DNA from: Streptomyces agglomeratus | GTDB taxonomy: Bacteria; Actinomycetota; Actinomycetes; Streptomycetales; Streptomycetaceae | Reading direction: 5' to 3' | Length of the DNA: 64,000 nucleotides | Assembly (NCBI RefSeq): GCF_001746415.1 | Contig: NZ_MEHJ01000001.1 | Coordinates: 3,307,001-3,371,000, forward strand | Part shown: positions 8,903 to 17,277 of the stretch, piece by piece | Layout: each line of letters begins with the position of its first letter | Numbering within the stretch: the first letter of the stretch is position 1 | The notes under the pieces: generated by a model | The model's database searches: none | What the model saw: the letters and a program-made list of their open reading frames with translations, nothing else | What the model was told of the DNA's origin: nothing | Made by a program: the position numbers and the translations under genes

Positions 8903-9146
8903 CACTGCCTCCATGTACCGACTGCGCCGTCATTGGCACGCGCCCCGCACCAATGCGGACGGGGAAGTGAACGAACGTTATCGACAGCATCCCGCAACCA
9001 CCCGTTTCACGGTGGACAGGGAGGGGGAAATCACACATGGGACATGTTCGCTATGCGTCGTTCCTGCCACATCAGGCGCTACGGCGGCACAAGCCGCAGC
9101 ACCCGGGACGACCGCAGGGGAGCCACGACGAGGTCGAGGCGTGTCG

Positions 9147-9187
9147 CCGGTCCACCGTGCCGTCAGCCGCACGGCACGGTGGACCGG
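9147..9187. repeat. Perfect 17-bp inverted repeat between divergent icmB and lipase genes
   Basis: Arms 9147-9163 and 9171-9187 are exactly complementary (CCGGTCCACCGTGCCGT and its complement) around a 7-nt loop. The repeat lies 103 bp upstream of the lipase start in the 388-bp region 8903-9290, which otherwise holds no gene. There is no T-tract, so it is not an ordinary terminator. It could be an operator, a 5'-UTR structure or an end point of icmB antisense transcription. Confidence 0.7.
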
Positions 9188-9290
9188 ACCCGCCGAGCTC
9201 CGCCGCTGTGTACGGCACGTACGTACGGCACCCCATGAGGGCACACGGGGGACGGAGCCGCGCCCCGGCGTGCCGATCGGGAGGTCGGCC

Positions 9291-10178
9291 ATGAGGGTCC
9301 TGCCCTTCTTCTTCCTGCCACGTCTGGGACGTCTGCCGGGTTTGCCGGGTCTGCCAGATCTGCCGGAGCTGCGCCTGTCGGCCGCGCTTCTGCGGGCCAC
9401 CGCCCTGGAGCTCGCGATCCTCGCCGGCCACCTCGTTCTCTACCCGGCGGGCATCGCCCAGGAACGCCGGGAGACGGCGCGCCGGCCCTCCGACCCGATG
9501 ATCGTGCCGCCCGAGACCTCCCAGCTGCCCGCCACCGGCCAGGAACACCTCCCCGTCGTCCTGCTCCACGGGTTCGTCGACAACCGCTCGGTCTTCGTCG
9601 TTCTGCGCCGCTCCCTGGCCAGGCACGGCTGGCGCCACCTGGAATCACTCAACTACTCGCCGCTCACGTGCGACATCCGCACGGCGGCCGAGCTGCTGGG
9701 GCGCCACATCGAGGAGATCTGCGACCGTACGGGCCGGTCTCGGGTGGACATCGTCGGCCACAGTCTCGGCGGCCTGATCGCCCGGTATTACGTACAACGT
9801 CTCGGCGGCGACGTGCGCGTACGCACGCTCGTCACGCTCGGCACCCCGCACTCGGGCACCAGCGTCGCGCCGCCGATGAGCGCCCACCCCCTCGTGCGGC
9901 AGATGCGGCCCGGCTCCGACGTGATCGAGGAGCTGAGCAGGCCCGCGCCGTCCTGCCGCACCCGGTTCGTGAGCTTCTGGAGCGAGCTCGACCAGTTGAT
10001 GCAGCCGGTCGAAACAGCGTGCGTCACCCACCCGGATCTCGTCGCCCAGAACGTACGGGTGACAGGAATCGGCCACCTTGCCCTTCCGGTCCATCCGGCG
10101 GTCGCCGCGGGCATCCGGCAGGCCCTCGAGGAGCAGGACACGGCAGCAGGCGCCTCGGGCACGGTCTCCGTCGCCTGA
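9291..10178 (+). CDS. Alpha/beta-hydrolase, lipase class-2-like
   Basis: 295 residues. The N-terminus has a proline-punctuated hydrophobic stretch followed by a likely membrane helix (AALLRATALELAILAGHLVLY, about residues 31-51). The hydrolase fold shows the oxyanion motif LLHGF (91-95), the nucleophile elbow GHSLG (Ser158) with GLIARYYVQ, TLGTPHSGT, and a C-terminal GIGHLALPVHP that supplies the catalytic His. The start is ATG 9291, with GGAGG 7 nt upstream. This is typical of Streptomyces membrane-tethered or exported triacylglycerol lipases/esterases acting on lipids or esters; the substrate is not predictable. Confidence 0.88.
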   Translation: MRVLPFFFLPRLGRLPGLPGLPDLPELRLSAALLRATALELAILAGHLVLYPAGIAQERRETARRPSDPMIVPPETSQLPATGQEHLPVVLLHGFVDNRSVFVVLRRSLARHGWRHLESLNYSPLTCDIRTAAELLGRHIEEICDRTGRSRVDIVGHSLGGLIARYYVQRLGGDVRVRTLVTLGTPHSGTSVAPPMSAHPLVRQMRPGSDVIEELSRPAPSCRTRFVSFWSELDQLMQPVETACVTHPDLVAQNVRVTGIGHLALPVHPAVAAGIRQALEEQDTAAGASGTVSVA

Positions 10179-10338
10179 ACGCACCCAACTCCGGTCGAAC
10201 AACGGTCGAACGCAGCACCAAGGCTGTGCCCGCCGTCCACCAAAAGGCGGCCGAATGCCCGTTTCCGGAACGCGGAAAATCTGGCGAAGATTGTCGCCGT
10301 CCCTTACCGCCGGGTACAGTCGCGCCACTGCTTTGCCT

Positions 10339-10362
10339 CTGGGGTCCCCTCCCGGACCCCAG
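10339..10362. repeat. 9-bp stem-loop upstream of the M23 peptidase gene
   Basis: CTGGGGTCC (10339-10347) and GGACCCCAG (10354-10362) form a perfect stem with a 6-nt loop, 40 nt before the GTG start. It lies in the 224-bp gap after the lipase gene and may serve as lipase terminator or as a 5'-UTR structure. No c-di-AMP riboswitch motif was found here. Confidence 0.5.
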
Positions 10363-10402
10363 CCCCCACAGGTCCTGCATTGCCGAGGCGAGAGAGAAGT
10401 TG

Positions 10403-12037
10403 GTGGACGACCAGCACGCCCACGCCGGGTACGACGGCTACTCCACCGGCAGCTTTCAGACAGATCCCCTCTTCGGAGCGCTCCCTTCCCAGGGGACCCA
10501 CTACGAAGCGGGCCACAGCGGCCAGTACGACACCGCCCACTGGGACACCACAGGTACCCAGCAGCCGGCCGGTTACGCCTACGGCACGCATCAGCACCCA
10601 CAGCAGCAGCACGACACCACCGGGGCATGGCCCGCCCCCGCGCATCAGACAGCGGCCGACATTCCGGCCCAGTCCACCGGCCAGTGGGACTCCAACACCT
10701 GGAACCAGACAGGCCAGTTCGGGACGGGACAGCTGGAGACCGGGCAATTCGAGACCGGGCAATTCGAGACCGGGCAGTTCGGGACAGGCCAGTTCAACAC
10801 CAGCCACTTCCCCACCGGCCCGTACGAGACGGGCCAGTACGACTCGGCCCAGTTCACCCAGGCCGCCGACGCCACCGGCCAGTGGAGCACGACGCCGGGG
10901 TACGACACCGGCGCGTACGACGCCACCGCCTGGAACTCCGGCCACACGGACGGCCACACCGGCGTGTACGAGACCGCCACGGCGCAGCAAGTCTTCTACG
11001 AAACAGCCGAGTTCCCCCAGGCCGATCTCCTCGAGAACCCTGCGGCGTACGAACCGGACGCATCCCAAGAAGCGCCGCACGAAGCGCAGGACCGGCACGA
11101 CGAGCCCGCCAACACGCCCGAGGCGGAACACGAATACGCCTCGGAGTACGCGCCCGAACACGAGCCTGAACACGAGCCGGAAAACGACCCGGACCTCGAA
11201 CACGCGCCGGCCGCGGAACCGGCCGTCACCCGCGCCGCCGCCCCCGGCTCCCGCTCGGCCCGCCGCAGCGCCGGCAACTCCGGCCGCGGCCGCCGCCGTA
11301 CACCCGCCAAACGCTCCGCACTCCTCACCGTCGCCGTCCCCTCCGCCTGCGTGATGGGTGTGGCAGGCATCGCCGCCGCCTCGGTCGGCAGCGTCGGCGG
11401 CGGCGCCCCCGCCGAGGAGAAGAAGGACACCACCACGACCGCGTCGGCGGCCGACCCCGGTTCGGTGAAGCCGGTGGCGGTCAACAACAAGCTCGACACG
11501 CAGCTGGCCAACCTCAGCACGGACGCCGAGGACTTCGCCGACCGCGCCAGCCGGACGCAGGAACGTATCGACCTCCAGGCCCGCCAGGCCGCCGAGAAGA
11601 AGCGCAGGGCCGAGGAGGCCGCCCGCAAGGAGGCCGCCCGCCCGAAGTTCGCGCTCCCGGTCGAGCAGCACGGCCTCAGCGCGTACTACGGCCAGGCCGG
11701 TGTCAACTGGATGTCCGTGCACTCCGGCATCGACTTCCCGGTCGGGTACGGCACACCGGTGATGGCCGCGACGGACGGCACGGTCCGCACGCAGTTCAAC
11801 ACCGCTTACGGCAACATGGCGATAGTGACCGCCGCCGACGGCACGGAGACCTGGTACTGCCACCTCAGCAGCACCAAGATCCGCTCCGGCTCCGTCCAGG
11901 CCGGCGATGTCATCGCGTACGCCGGCGATTCGGGCAACTCCACCGGCCCGCACCTCCACTTCGAGGTGCGCCCCGGCGGCGGGTCGGCGATCGACCCTCT
12001 GCCGTGGTTCCGCGGCCACGGCCTCAGCCCGACGTAG
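10403..12037 (+). CDS. Membrane-anchored M23 (LytM) peptidoglycan endopeptidase
   Basis: 544 residues from GTG 10403 (AGAGAGAAG upstream; TTG 10400 is an alternative). Residues 1-300 are an acidic, Gln/Thr/Gly-rich, probably disordered cytoplasmic region with tandem TGQF(E/G) pentapeptides. A basic stretch (SRSARRSAGNSGRGRRRTPAKR) and one membrane helix (about 305-330) follow. A short coiled coil (RQAAEKKRRAEEAARKEAAR) then leads to a C-terminal LytM domain with the zinc motifs HSGID (His440, Asp444) and HLH (517-519), so it should be active. It cleaves peptide cross-bridges outside the membrane. The long repetitive intracellular tail is unusual for an M23 protein. Confidence 0.9.
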   Translation: MDDQHAHAGYDGYSTGSFQTDPLFGALPSQGTHYEAGHSGQYDTAHWDTTGTQQPAGYAYGTHQHPQQQHDTTGAWPAPAHQTAADIPAQSTGQWDSNTWNQTGQFGTGQLETGQFETGQFETGQFGTGQFNTSHFPTGPYETGQYDSAQFTQAADATGQWSTTPGYDTGAYDATAWNSGHTDGHTGVYETATAQQVFYETAEFPQADLLENPAAYEPDASQEAPHEAQDRHDEPANTPEAEHEYASEYAPEHEPEHEPENDPDLEHAPAAEPAVTRAAAPGSRSARRSAGNSGRGRRRTPAKRSALLTVAVPSACVMGVAGIAAASVGSVGGGAPAEEKKDTTTTASAADPGSVKPVAVNNKLDTQLANLSTDAEDFADRASRTQERIDLQARQAAEKKRRAEEAARKEAARPKFALPVEQHGLSAYYGQAGVNWMSVHSGIDFPVGYGTPVMAATDGTVRTQFNTAYGNMAIVTAADGTETWYCHLSSTKIRSGSVQAGDVIAYAGDSGNSTGPHLHFEVRPGGGSAIDPLPWFRGHGLSPT

Positions 12038-12210
12038 ACGGCGCGCGCCACCTGCTCAGCGGCCTCGGACCACAGGGACACACCGGGCCGGACCCCCACG
12101 CCCCGGCGTCCCGGAGCCCGGGCAGTCGGCACCCAGCCCAGGCGCGCCACGCGGCGCCCTCGGCCAGCGATTCGGCGCGCGCCCACGCGCGCGCGCCCCC
12201 GATGCCCGTT

Positions 12211-12274
12211 CCGCGCCGTACCGCGCCGTACCGCGCCCGTCGGAAACCCATCGGAAACCGTCGGAGACCATCGG
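12211..12274. repeat. Short tandem repeats between the M23 and pcrA genes
   Basis: Two copies of the 10-mer CCGCGCCGTA plus a partial copy (12211-12237) are followed by three copies of TCGGAAACC/TCGGAGACC at 10-11-bp spacing (12240-12269). They lie in the 254-bp convergent gap just beyond the pcrA stop. No gene is present; simple replication-slippage repeats are likely. Confidence 0.6.
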
Positions 12275-12291
12275 CGCCCGCGCGCCGCGCC

Positions 12292-14751
12292 CTACAGCTT
12301 CTCGACGGGCGCGTACCTCAGCAGCAGCTTCTTCGGCCGCTCGTCGCCGAAGTCGATCGTCGCCTGCGCGTCCGACCCCGTCCCCGTCACCGTCATCACC
12401 GTGCCGAGCCCGAACTGGTCGTGCGTGACCCGGTCTCCGACCGACAGCGCGACCACCGGCTTGTCCGACGTCCGCCGCGTGGCGAAGCCGGAAGCGCCGC
12501 CGCCTCCGCCCCGCGACCGCGAGGCCAGCGAGGACGACAGCGCCGAGGCGACGCCCGAAACCGGACCTGCCGGTACCTGCGCGCCCTTGCGCTTCCACGT
12601 CAGGTAGGTGTCCGGGATCTCCTCCAGGAACCGCGACGGCGGGTTGTACGAAGGCTGCCCCCACGCACTGCGCATGGAAGCGCGCGTCAGATAGAGCCGC
12701 TCGCGGGCGCGCGTGATGCCGACGTACGCGAGCCGCCGCTCCTCCTCCAGCTCCTTCGTCTGGCCGAGCGCACGCATGTGCGGGAAGACGCCGTCTTCCA
12801 TGCCCGTCAGGAAGACCACGGGGAACTCCAGCCCCTTCGCGGTGTGCAGGGTCATCAGCGTGATGACGCCCGACCCTTCCTCGTCCTCGTCGGGGATCTG
12901 GTCGGAGTCCGCGACGAGCGCGACCTTCTCCAGGAACTCGGCCAGCGTGCCGGGCTCGTCGCTCTCGCGCTCCTGCTCGAACTCCAACGCCACGGCGGCG
13001 AGCTCCTGGAGGTTCTCGATGCGCGTCTCGTCCTGCGGGTCGGTCGACGCCTGCAACTCGGCGAGGTAACCGGTCCGTTCGAAGACGGCTTCGAGGACCG
13101 TGGCGGGCCCGGCGCCGGACTCGACGATCGTACGGAGCTCCTCCATCAGCGTGTTGAAGCGCTTCACGGCGTTCGCCGAGCGGGCCGCCATGCCGTACGC
13201 CTCGTCCACGCGCCGCAGCGCCTGCGGGAAGCTGATCTTCTCGCGCAGCGACAGCGCGTCGATCATCGCCTCGGCCCGGTCGCCGATGCCCCGCTTCGGT
13301 ACGTTCAGGATGCGGCGCAGCGGAACGGTGTCCTCGGGGTTGGCCAGGACGCGCAGGTAGGCGAGGACGTCCCGGACCTCCTTGCGCTCGTAGAACCGGA
13401 CGCCGCCGACGACCTTGTAGGGCAGCCCGACGCGGATGAAGATCTCTTCGAAGACACGGGACTGGGCGTTCGTACGGTAGAAGACGGCGACGTCGCCGGC
13501 CTTCGCGTCGCCCGCGTCGGTCAGCCGGTCGATCTCCTCGGCGACGAACTGCGCCTCGTCGTGCTCGGTGTCCGCGACGTACCCGGTGATCAGGGAGCCG
13601 GCGCCGGCCTCGGTCCACAGGTTCTTCGGGCGGCGGTTCTCGTTGCGCTCGATGACGGCGTTGGCGGCGGTGAGGATGGTCTGCGTGGAGCGGTAGTTCT
13701 GCTCCAGCAGGATCGTCTTCGCGTCCGGGTAGTCCTCCTCGAACTGGAGGATGTTGCGGATCGTCGCGCCGCGGAAGGCGTAGATCGACTGGTCGGCGTC
13801 GCCCACCACGCACAGCTCGCCGGGCGACCGGCCCTCGCCCGAGGGGCCCACCAGTTCGCGTACGAGCGTGTACTGAGCGTGGTTGGTGTCCTGGTACTCG
13901 TCGACCATGACGTGCCGGAAGCGCATCCGGTAGTGCTCGGCGACGTCCGGGAACGCCTGGAGCAGGTGCACCGTGGTCATGATGATGTCGTCGAAGTCCA
14001 GGGCGTTGGCCTCACGCAGCCGTGCCTGGTACATCGCGTACGCCTGCGCCAGCGTCTTCTCGAAGCCGTCGGCGGCCTGACCCGCGAAGGTCTCCTCGTC
14101 TATCAGCTCGTTCTTCAGGTTCGAGACCTTGGCGCTGAACGCCTTCGGCGGGAAGCGCTTCGGGTCGAGGTCCAGATCGCGGCAGACGAGTGCCATCAGG
14201 CGCTTCGAGTCGGCGGCGTCGTAGATCGAGAACGAGGACGTGAAGCCGAGCTTCTTCGACTCCCGGCGCAGGATGCGCACGCAGGCGCTGTGGAAGGTGG
14301 AGACCCACATGTGGCCCGCGCGCGGGCCGACGAGCTGCTCCACGCGCTCCTTCATCTCGCCGGCGGCCTTGTTGGTGAAGGTGATCGCGAGGATCTGGCC
14401 GGGGTGCACACCCCGCTTGGCCAGCAGGTACGCGATCCGGTGGGTCAGGACGCGGGTCTTGCCGGAGCCGGCGCCGGCCACGATGAGCAGCGGCGATCCG
14501 GCGTGCACGACGGCGGCGCGCTGCTCTTCGTTCAGCCCGTCGAGCAGCGCGGCGGCGTCCACGACGGGGCGCGGCGCGCCGTCCCTGTAGTGCGCGTCCC
14601 TGGGCGCCGGGGGCGCGTCGAAGGCACCCCCGAAGAGGTCGTGCGGGACCTCCTCCGGGGCGTGCTCCTCGGGGGGCGGCGGGGCTGTGTCCTTTGCGTA
14701 CTCCGTGTGCTGGAGATCGGCCAGGAAGCTGTCGTCAAAGAGGCTGCTCAT
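12292..14751 (-). CDS. pcrA: ATP-dependent DNA helicase PcrA/UvrD (UvrD-helicase superfamily 1)
   Basis: 819 residues, normal family length. Helicase motifs in order: Q-motif LNEEQRAAVVHAGSPLLIVAG, Walker A GAGSGKT, TFTNKAAGEMKERV, motif II DEYQDTN, QSIYAFRGA, QNYRST, TLHTAKGLEFPVVFL and VGITRARERLYLTRA. The C-terminal domain (VGDRVTHDQFGLGTVMTVTG) is the Tudor-like module that binds RNA polymerase. It unwinds 3'-5' during nucleotide-excision repair, replication-fork rescue and transcription-repair coupling. The N-terminal 75 residues are acidic and Pro-rich, typical of actinobacteria. ATG 14751 is the start. Confidence 0.97.
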   Translation of the reverse strand: MSSLFDDSFLADLQHTEYAKDTAPPPPEEHAPEEVPHDLFGGAFDAPPAPRDAHYRDGAPRPVVDAAALLDGLNEEQRAAVVHAGSPLLIVAGAGSGKTRVLTHRIAYLLAKRGVHPGQILAITFTNKAAGEMKERVEQLVGPRAGHMWVSTFHSACVRILRRESKKLGFTSSFSIYDAADSKRLMALVCRDLDLDPKRFPPKAFSAKVSNLKNELIDEETFAGQAADGFEKTLAQAYAMYQARLREANALDFDDIIMTTVHLLQAFPDVAEHYRMRFRHVMVDEYQDTNHAQYTLVRELVGPSGEGRSPGELCVVGDADQSIYAFRGATIRNILQFEEDYPDAKTILLEQNYRSTQTILTAANAVIERNENRRPKNLWTEAGAGSLITGYVADTEHDEAQFVAEEIDRLTDAGDAKAGDVAVFYRTNAQSRVFEEIFIRVGLPYKVVGGVRFYERKEVRDVLAYLRVLANPEDTVPLRRILNVPKRGIGDRAEAMIDALSLREKISFPQALRRVDEAYGMAARSANAVKRFNTLMEELRTIVESGAGPATVLEAVFERTGYLAELQASTDPQDETRIENLQELAAVALEFEQERESDEPGTLAEFLEKVALVADSDQIPDEDEEGSGVITLMTLHTAKGLEFPVVFLTGMEDGVFPHMRALGQTKELEEERRLAYVGITRARERLYLTRASMRSAWGQPSYNPPSRFLEEIPDTYLTWKRKGAQVPAGPVSGVASALSSSLASRSRGGGGGASGFATRRTSDKPVVALSVGDRVTHDQFGLGTVMTVTGTGSDAQATIDFGDERPKKLLLRYAPVEKL

Positions 14752-15015
14752 CGTCTACCAAGCTTAGGCGGGACCACCGACAGCCCGCCCCGGATTCCCA
14801 CCAGCGGCAGCCCGCGACCGGGGGCCGGACCGGAGGAAGCCCGGCGCCGCCACGCCCGTTCGCCCGCGGCCGCCGGGTGTGACCTTGCGCACGCGCCCCC
14901 GGCGGTCGTCACTGGGTGGCGCGCACGGAGCACGCAACGGGACCAACTCGGCCATGTAACGGAAATGTATCGGGCATATCGAACATCGGGCTTCCCAGCA
15001 GTCATAAACCTTGGC

Positions 15016-15021
15016 TAGCGT
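15016..15021 (+). promoter_or_regulatory. -10 box for the riboswitch transcript
   Basis: TAGCGT in the AT-richer patch ATAAACCTTGGCTAGCGT. A start about 7 nt downstream (near 15028) would place the whole c-di-AMP aptamer in the 5' leader of the NlpC/P60 gene. The rest of 14752-15010 (upstream of pcrA and of this promoter) shows no gene. Confidence 0.45.
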
Positions 15022-15034
15022 GCCGGATCGGACA

Positions 15035-15215
15035 GCTCGTACCCCCACCGGCGAACAGCGCCGGAGCGTGCCGTCCACGCCTAATCCGGCCTGCCCAGAG
15101 GCAGTTCGGAGCCGGGGACCCACGCGCACGACCTGGGGTGAATCAGTCCGCAGTCCCGCGGACCGTAGGGCACCTTCCGTTCCGCCCGAACCCGACAGCT
15201 AACCCGGTAGGCGGT
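15035..15215 (+). promoter_or_regulatory. c-di-AMP riboswitch (ydaO-yuaA class)
   Basis: Conserved blocks of the ydaO class appear in order: GCCGGGGACCCA (15111-15122), CTGGGGTGAATC (15133-15144), TAGGG...ACCTTCCG (15166-15179) and GAACCCGACAGCTAACCCGG with TAGGCGG (to 15213). The ribosome site GAAGGAG (15221-15227) of the downstream cell-wall hydrolase follows at once. In Streptomyces this class controls resuscitation and wall-lytic enzymes, with ligand binding normally turning expression off. The 5' boundary is approximate. Confidence 0.9.
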
Positions 15216-15236
15216 CCACGGAAGGAGATGCCGGCC

Positions 15237-16481
15237 TTGGCGTCGCATCGCAAGCCGCGTACCCGGGTGACCCGAGTACGCACGACCGCACCCGCACTGG
15301 GTATCACCACGGCCGCAATCGCCTCGGTCGGTCTGCTCGCCCAGTCAGCGGGGGCGGCACCCGCCGCGCCGACGGCTCCCCAGCCGACCGTCGAAGAGGT
15401 GCAGAAGAAGGTCGACGCCCTCTACCGGCAGGCCGGCACGGCCACACAGCAGTACAACCTGGCCAAAGAGGCCACGGACCAGCAGCGCAAATCCGTCGAC
15501 GGCCTGCTCGACGCCGTGGCCGATCGCACCGGGAAGCTGAACGAGGCGCGGCGCAAGCTCGGCAACTACGCGGCGGCGCAGTACCGCTCGGGGGCGGTCA
15601 CCCCGACCGCCGCGCTGCTCCTCGCGGACAGCCCGCAGGCGTACTTCGACCAGAACCGGCTGATGGACCGGATGACGGAACGCCAGCGGATGGACGTCAC
15701 CGACTTCGAGAAGCAGCAGACGGAGGCGGCGAAGAAGCGCGCCGAGGCGACGCGGAGCCTGGAGAGCCTCACGGAGTCGCAGGCCACGCTCAAGTCCTCG
15801 AAGCAGGACGTGCAGCGCAAGCTCGCGGAGGCCCGCGATCTGCTGTCGCGGCTGAGCGCGCGAGAGAAGGCGCGGCTCGCGGAGCTGGAGAAGAAGCGCG
15901 AGGCGGAGGCGCGGCGCAAGGCCGAGGCGAAGGCGAAGGCGGAAGCCGAGGCCGAGGCCAGGGCGGAGGCGGAGGCGGAGCGCCGGCGGGAGCAGGCACA
16001 GGCGGACGAGAGCGGAACGGAGGCGGGTACGGGTACGGGCAGCGGCGCGGACACCGGCACGACTCCCGGAACCGGCACGGGCACGGGCACCGGAACTGGC
16101 ACCGGCACCGGAACGGGCACCGATGCCTACGCCGCCAAGGCCGAGAAGGTCCTCGCCTTCGCCCGCGCCCAGATCGGCAAGCCGTACGTCTGGGGCGCGG
16201 CGGGCCCCAGCTCGTTCGACTGCTCCGGGCTGACCCAGGGCGCCTGGAAGGCGGCCGGTGTCGATCTTCCGCGTACCACCTGGGACCAGGTGAACGTCGG
16301 CACCCGCGTCGCGACCGACAACCTCAAGCCGGGTGACCTCGTCTTCTTCTACGACGACATCAGCCACGTCGGCATCTACATCGGCGGCGGCAAGATGATT
16401 CACGCTCCGAAGCCCGGCGCGTACGTCCGCGAGGAGTCGATCTACTACATGCCGATCTACGGCAGCGTCCGCCCCGCGTAG
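15237..16481 (+). CDS. Secreted NlpC/P60 peptidoglycan hydrolase under c-di-AMP riboswitch control
   Basis: 414 residues if started at TTG 15237, which sits 9 nt after GAAGGAG; the ATG at 15228 abuts that site and is less likely. A twin-basic N-terminus (SHRKPRTRVTRVR) and signal peptide end near AQSAGAA. A long coiled coil follows (about residues 45-270, rich in Glu/Lys/Ala), then a Gly-Thr dipeptide linker encoded by ACCGGC-type hexamers (16030-16125), then the NlpC/P60 domain: FDCSGL (Cys329), SHVGIYIG (His377), IHAPKP (His389). It cleaves D-Glu/meso-A2pm-type stem peptide bonds in the wall and is the RipA/IseA-like partner of growth and sporulation. Confidence 0.92.
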   Translation: MASHRKPRTRVTRVRTTAPALGITTAAIASVGLLAQSAGAAPAAPTAPQPTVEEVQKKVDALYRQAGTATQQYNLAKEATDQQRKSVDGLLDAVADRTGKLNEARRKLGNYAAAQYRSGAVTPTAALLLADSPQAYFDQNRLMDRMTERQRMDVTDFEKQQTEAAKKRAEATRSLESLTESQATLKSSKQDVQRKLAEARDLLSRLSAREKARLAELEKKREAEARRKAEAKAKAEAEAEARAEAEAERRREQAQADESGTEAGTGTGSGADTGTTPGTGTGTGTGTGTGTGTGTDAYAAKAEKVLAFARAQIGKPYVWGAAGPSSFDCSGLTQGAWKAAGVDLPRTTWDQVNVGTRVATDNLKPGDLVFFYDDISHVGIYIGGGKMIHAPKPGAYVREESIYYMPIYGSVRPA

Positions 16482-16501
16482 GGAATCCGGGGAAGCACCG
16501 G

Positions 16502-16549
16502 CACCGGTCGCGGCGTGATCCGAACACCGGAATCACGCCGCGACCGGTG
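16502..16549. terminator. Bidirectional terminator between the convergent NlpC/P60 and membrane-protein genes
   Basis: Perfect 18-bp arms 16502-16519 and 16532-16549 (CACCGGTCGCGGCGTGAT and complement), with a further 3-bp pairing inside the 12-nt loop. It is centred in the 89-bp gap between the two stop codons. No T-run, as is usual for Streptomyces terminators. Confidence 0.85.
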
Positions 16550-16570
16550 GTACGCGGCGGTGCGCAGCCC

Positions 16571-16924
16571 TCAGGTCCAGAGAACCGCGATGAAGATGTT
16601 GGCGACGGTCAGTCCCCCGACCGCCCCGAAGACCGCCTTCTCGACCTTCTCGTCGTCGCGCTTGACGTACACCAGCCCGAGGATCACGAGCAGGACGGCG
16701 AGCTTGATGCCGATCTTGAGGTTGTTCACCGCCTGGTCGTCGGCCTGATTGAGTCCCACCAGCACCACGCCCGTGACGAGCATGGTCAGCGCGCCGTGCA
16801 GCATCGCCGGGACGAAGCGGGCGGTGCCGGAGCCCATCGCCTTCATCTGCGTCAGGAAGCCGCCGAGCAGCGAGGCGATGCCGATGATGTGCAGGCCGAC
16901 GAAGACATTGATGAGTACGTCCAT
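16571..16924 (-). CDS. Small four-helix integral membrane protein of unknown function
   Basis: 117 residues from ATG 16924. Four hydrophobic helices are visible: INVFVGLHIIGIASLLGGFL, MLHGALTMLVTGVVLVGLN, IGIKLAVLLVILGLVYV and AVFGAVGGLTVANIFIAVLW. There is no catalytic motif. It reads like a conserved Streptomyces membrane protein. An in-frame ATG at 16948 would add eight residues; neither start has a strong ribosome site. It stands alone, divergent from the second NlpC/P60 gene. Confidence 0.8.
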   Translation of the reverse strand: MDVLINVFVGLHIIGIASLLGGFLTQMKAMGSGTARFVPAMLHGALTMLVTGVVLVGLNQADDQAVNNLKIGIKLAVLLVILGLVYVKRDDEKVEKAVFGAVGGLTVANIFIAVLWT

Positions 16925-17277
16925 GAACCGGAGCCTAGCTCTGGCCATAGCAGGCCCCGACGCCAGGTTCGGGTGGCATCGCAGTTTTGGTCACGGCAGA
17001 GCGGAATGCTTGCTTCCGGCGCGATTCCGCTTTTCAACCACGCTCATACGCAGGCCGATTTCGAGCACTGTCGGTCAACCCTCCGCTCCCCCGTGACCCC
17101 CAGGTTTAGCGTCCTTCCCCAGGTGACCGACTCCCCACCGCCGTTCCTCCCCGGAGCGGCAGTCGGCCACCACCGCCGAGAATCCGGCGGCGGTCCCGCT
17201 CCCCTGTGCGGGCCGCCGTCGGGTGCGAGCGGCTCGACGTACAGCGACGTACAGGACGGAAGGACGTGGACGCCCTC
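16925..17277. other. 353-bp divergent intergenic region with a likely promoter for the second hydrolase
   Basis: It contains TTTAGCGT with -10 box TAGCGT at 17107-17112, giving a leader of about 160 nt, and a GC-rich potential hairpin near 17170-17190. The ydaO aptamer blocks seen before the first hydrolase are absent, so the two paralogues are controlled differently. No ORF in it looks coding. Confidence 0.5.

Noticed and set aside
10184..10402. c-di-AMP riboswitch before the M23 gene
   Set aside because: None of the conserved ydaO blocks (GGGGTGAAT, ACAGCTAACC) is present, only a simple stem-loop.
16925..17277. Second c-di-AMP riboswitch before the TTA-containing hydrolase
   Set aside because: The aptamer blocks seen at 15111-15213 are missing here.
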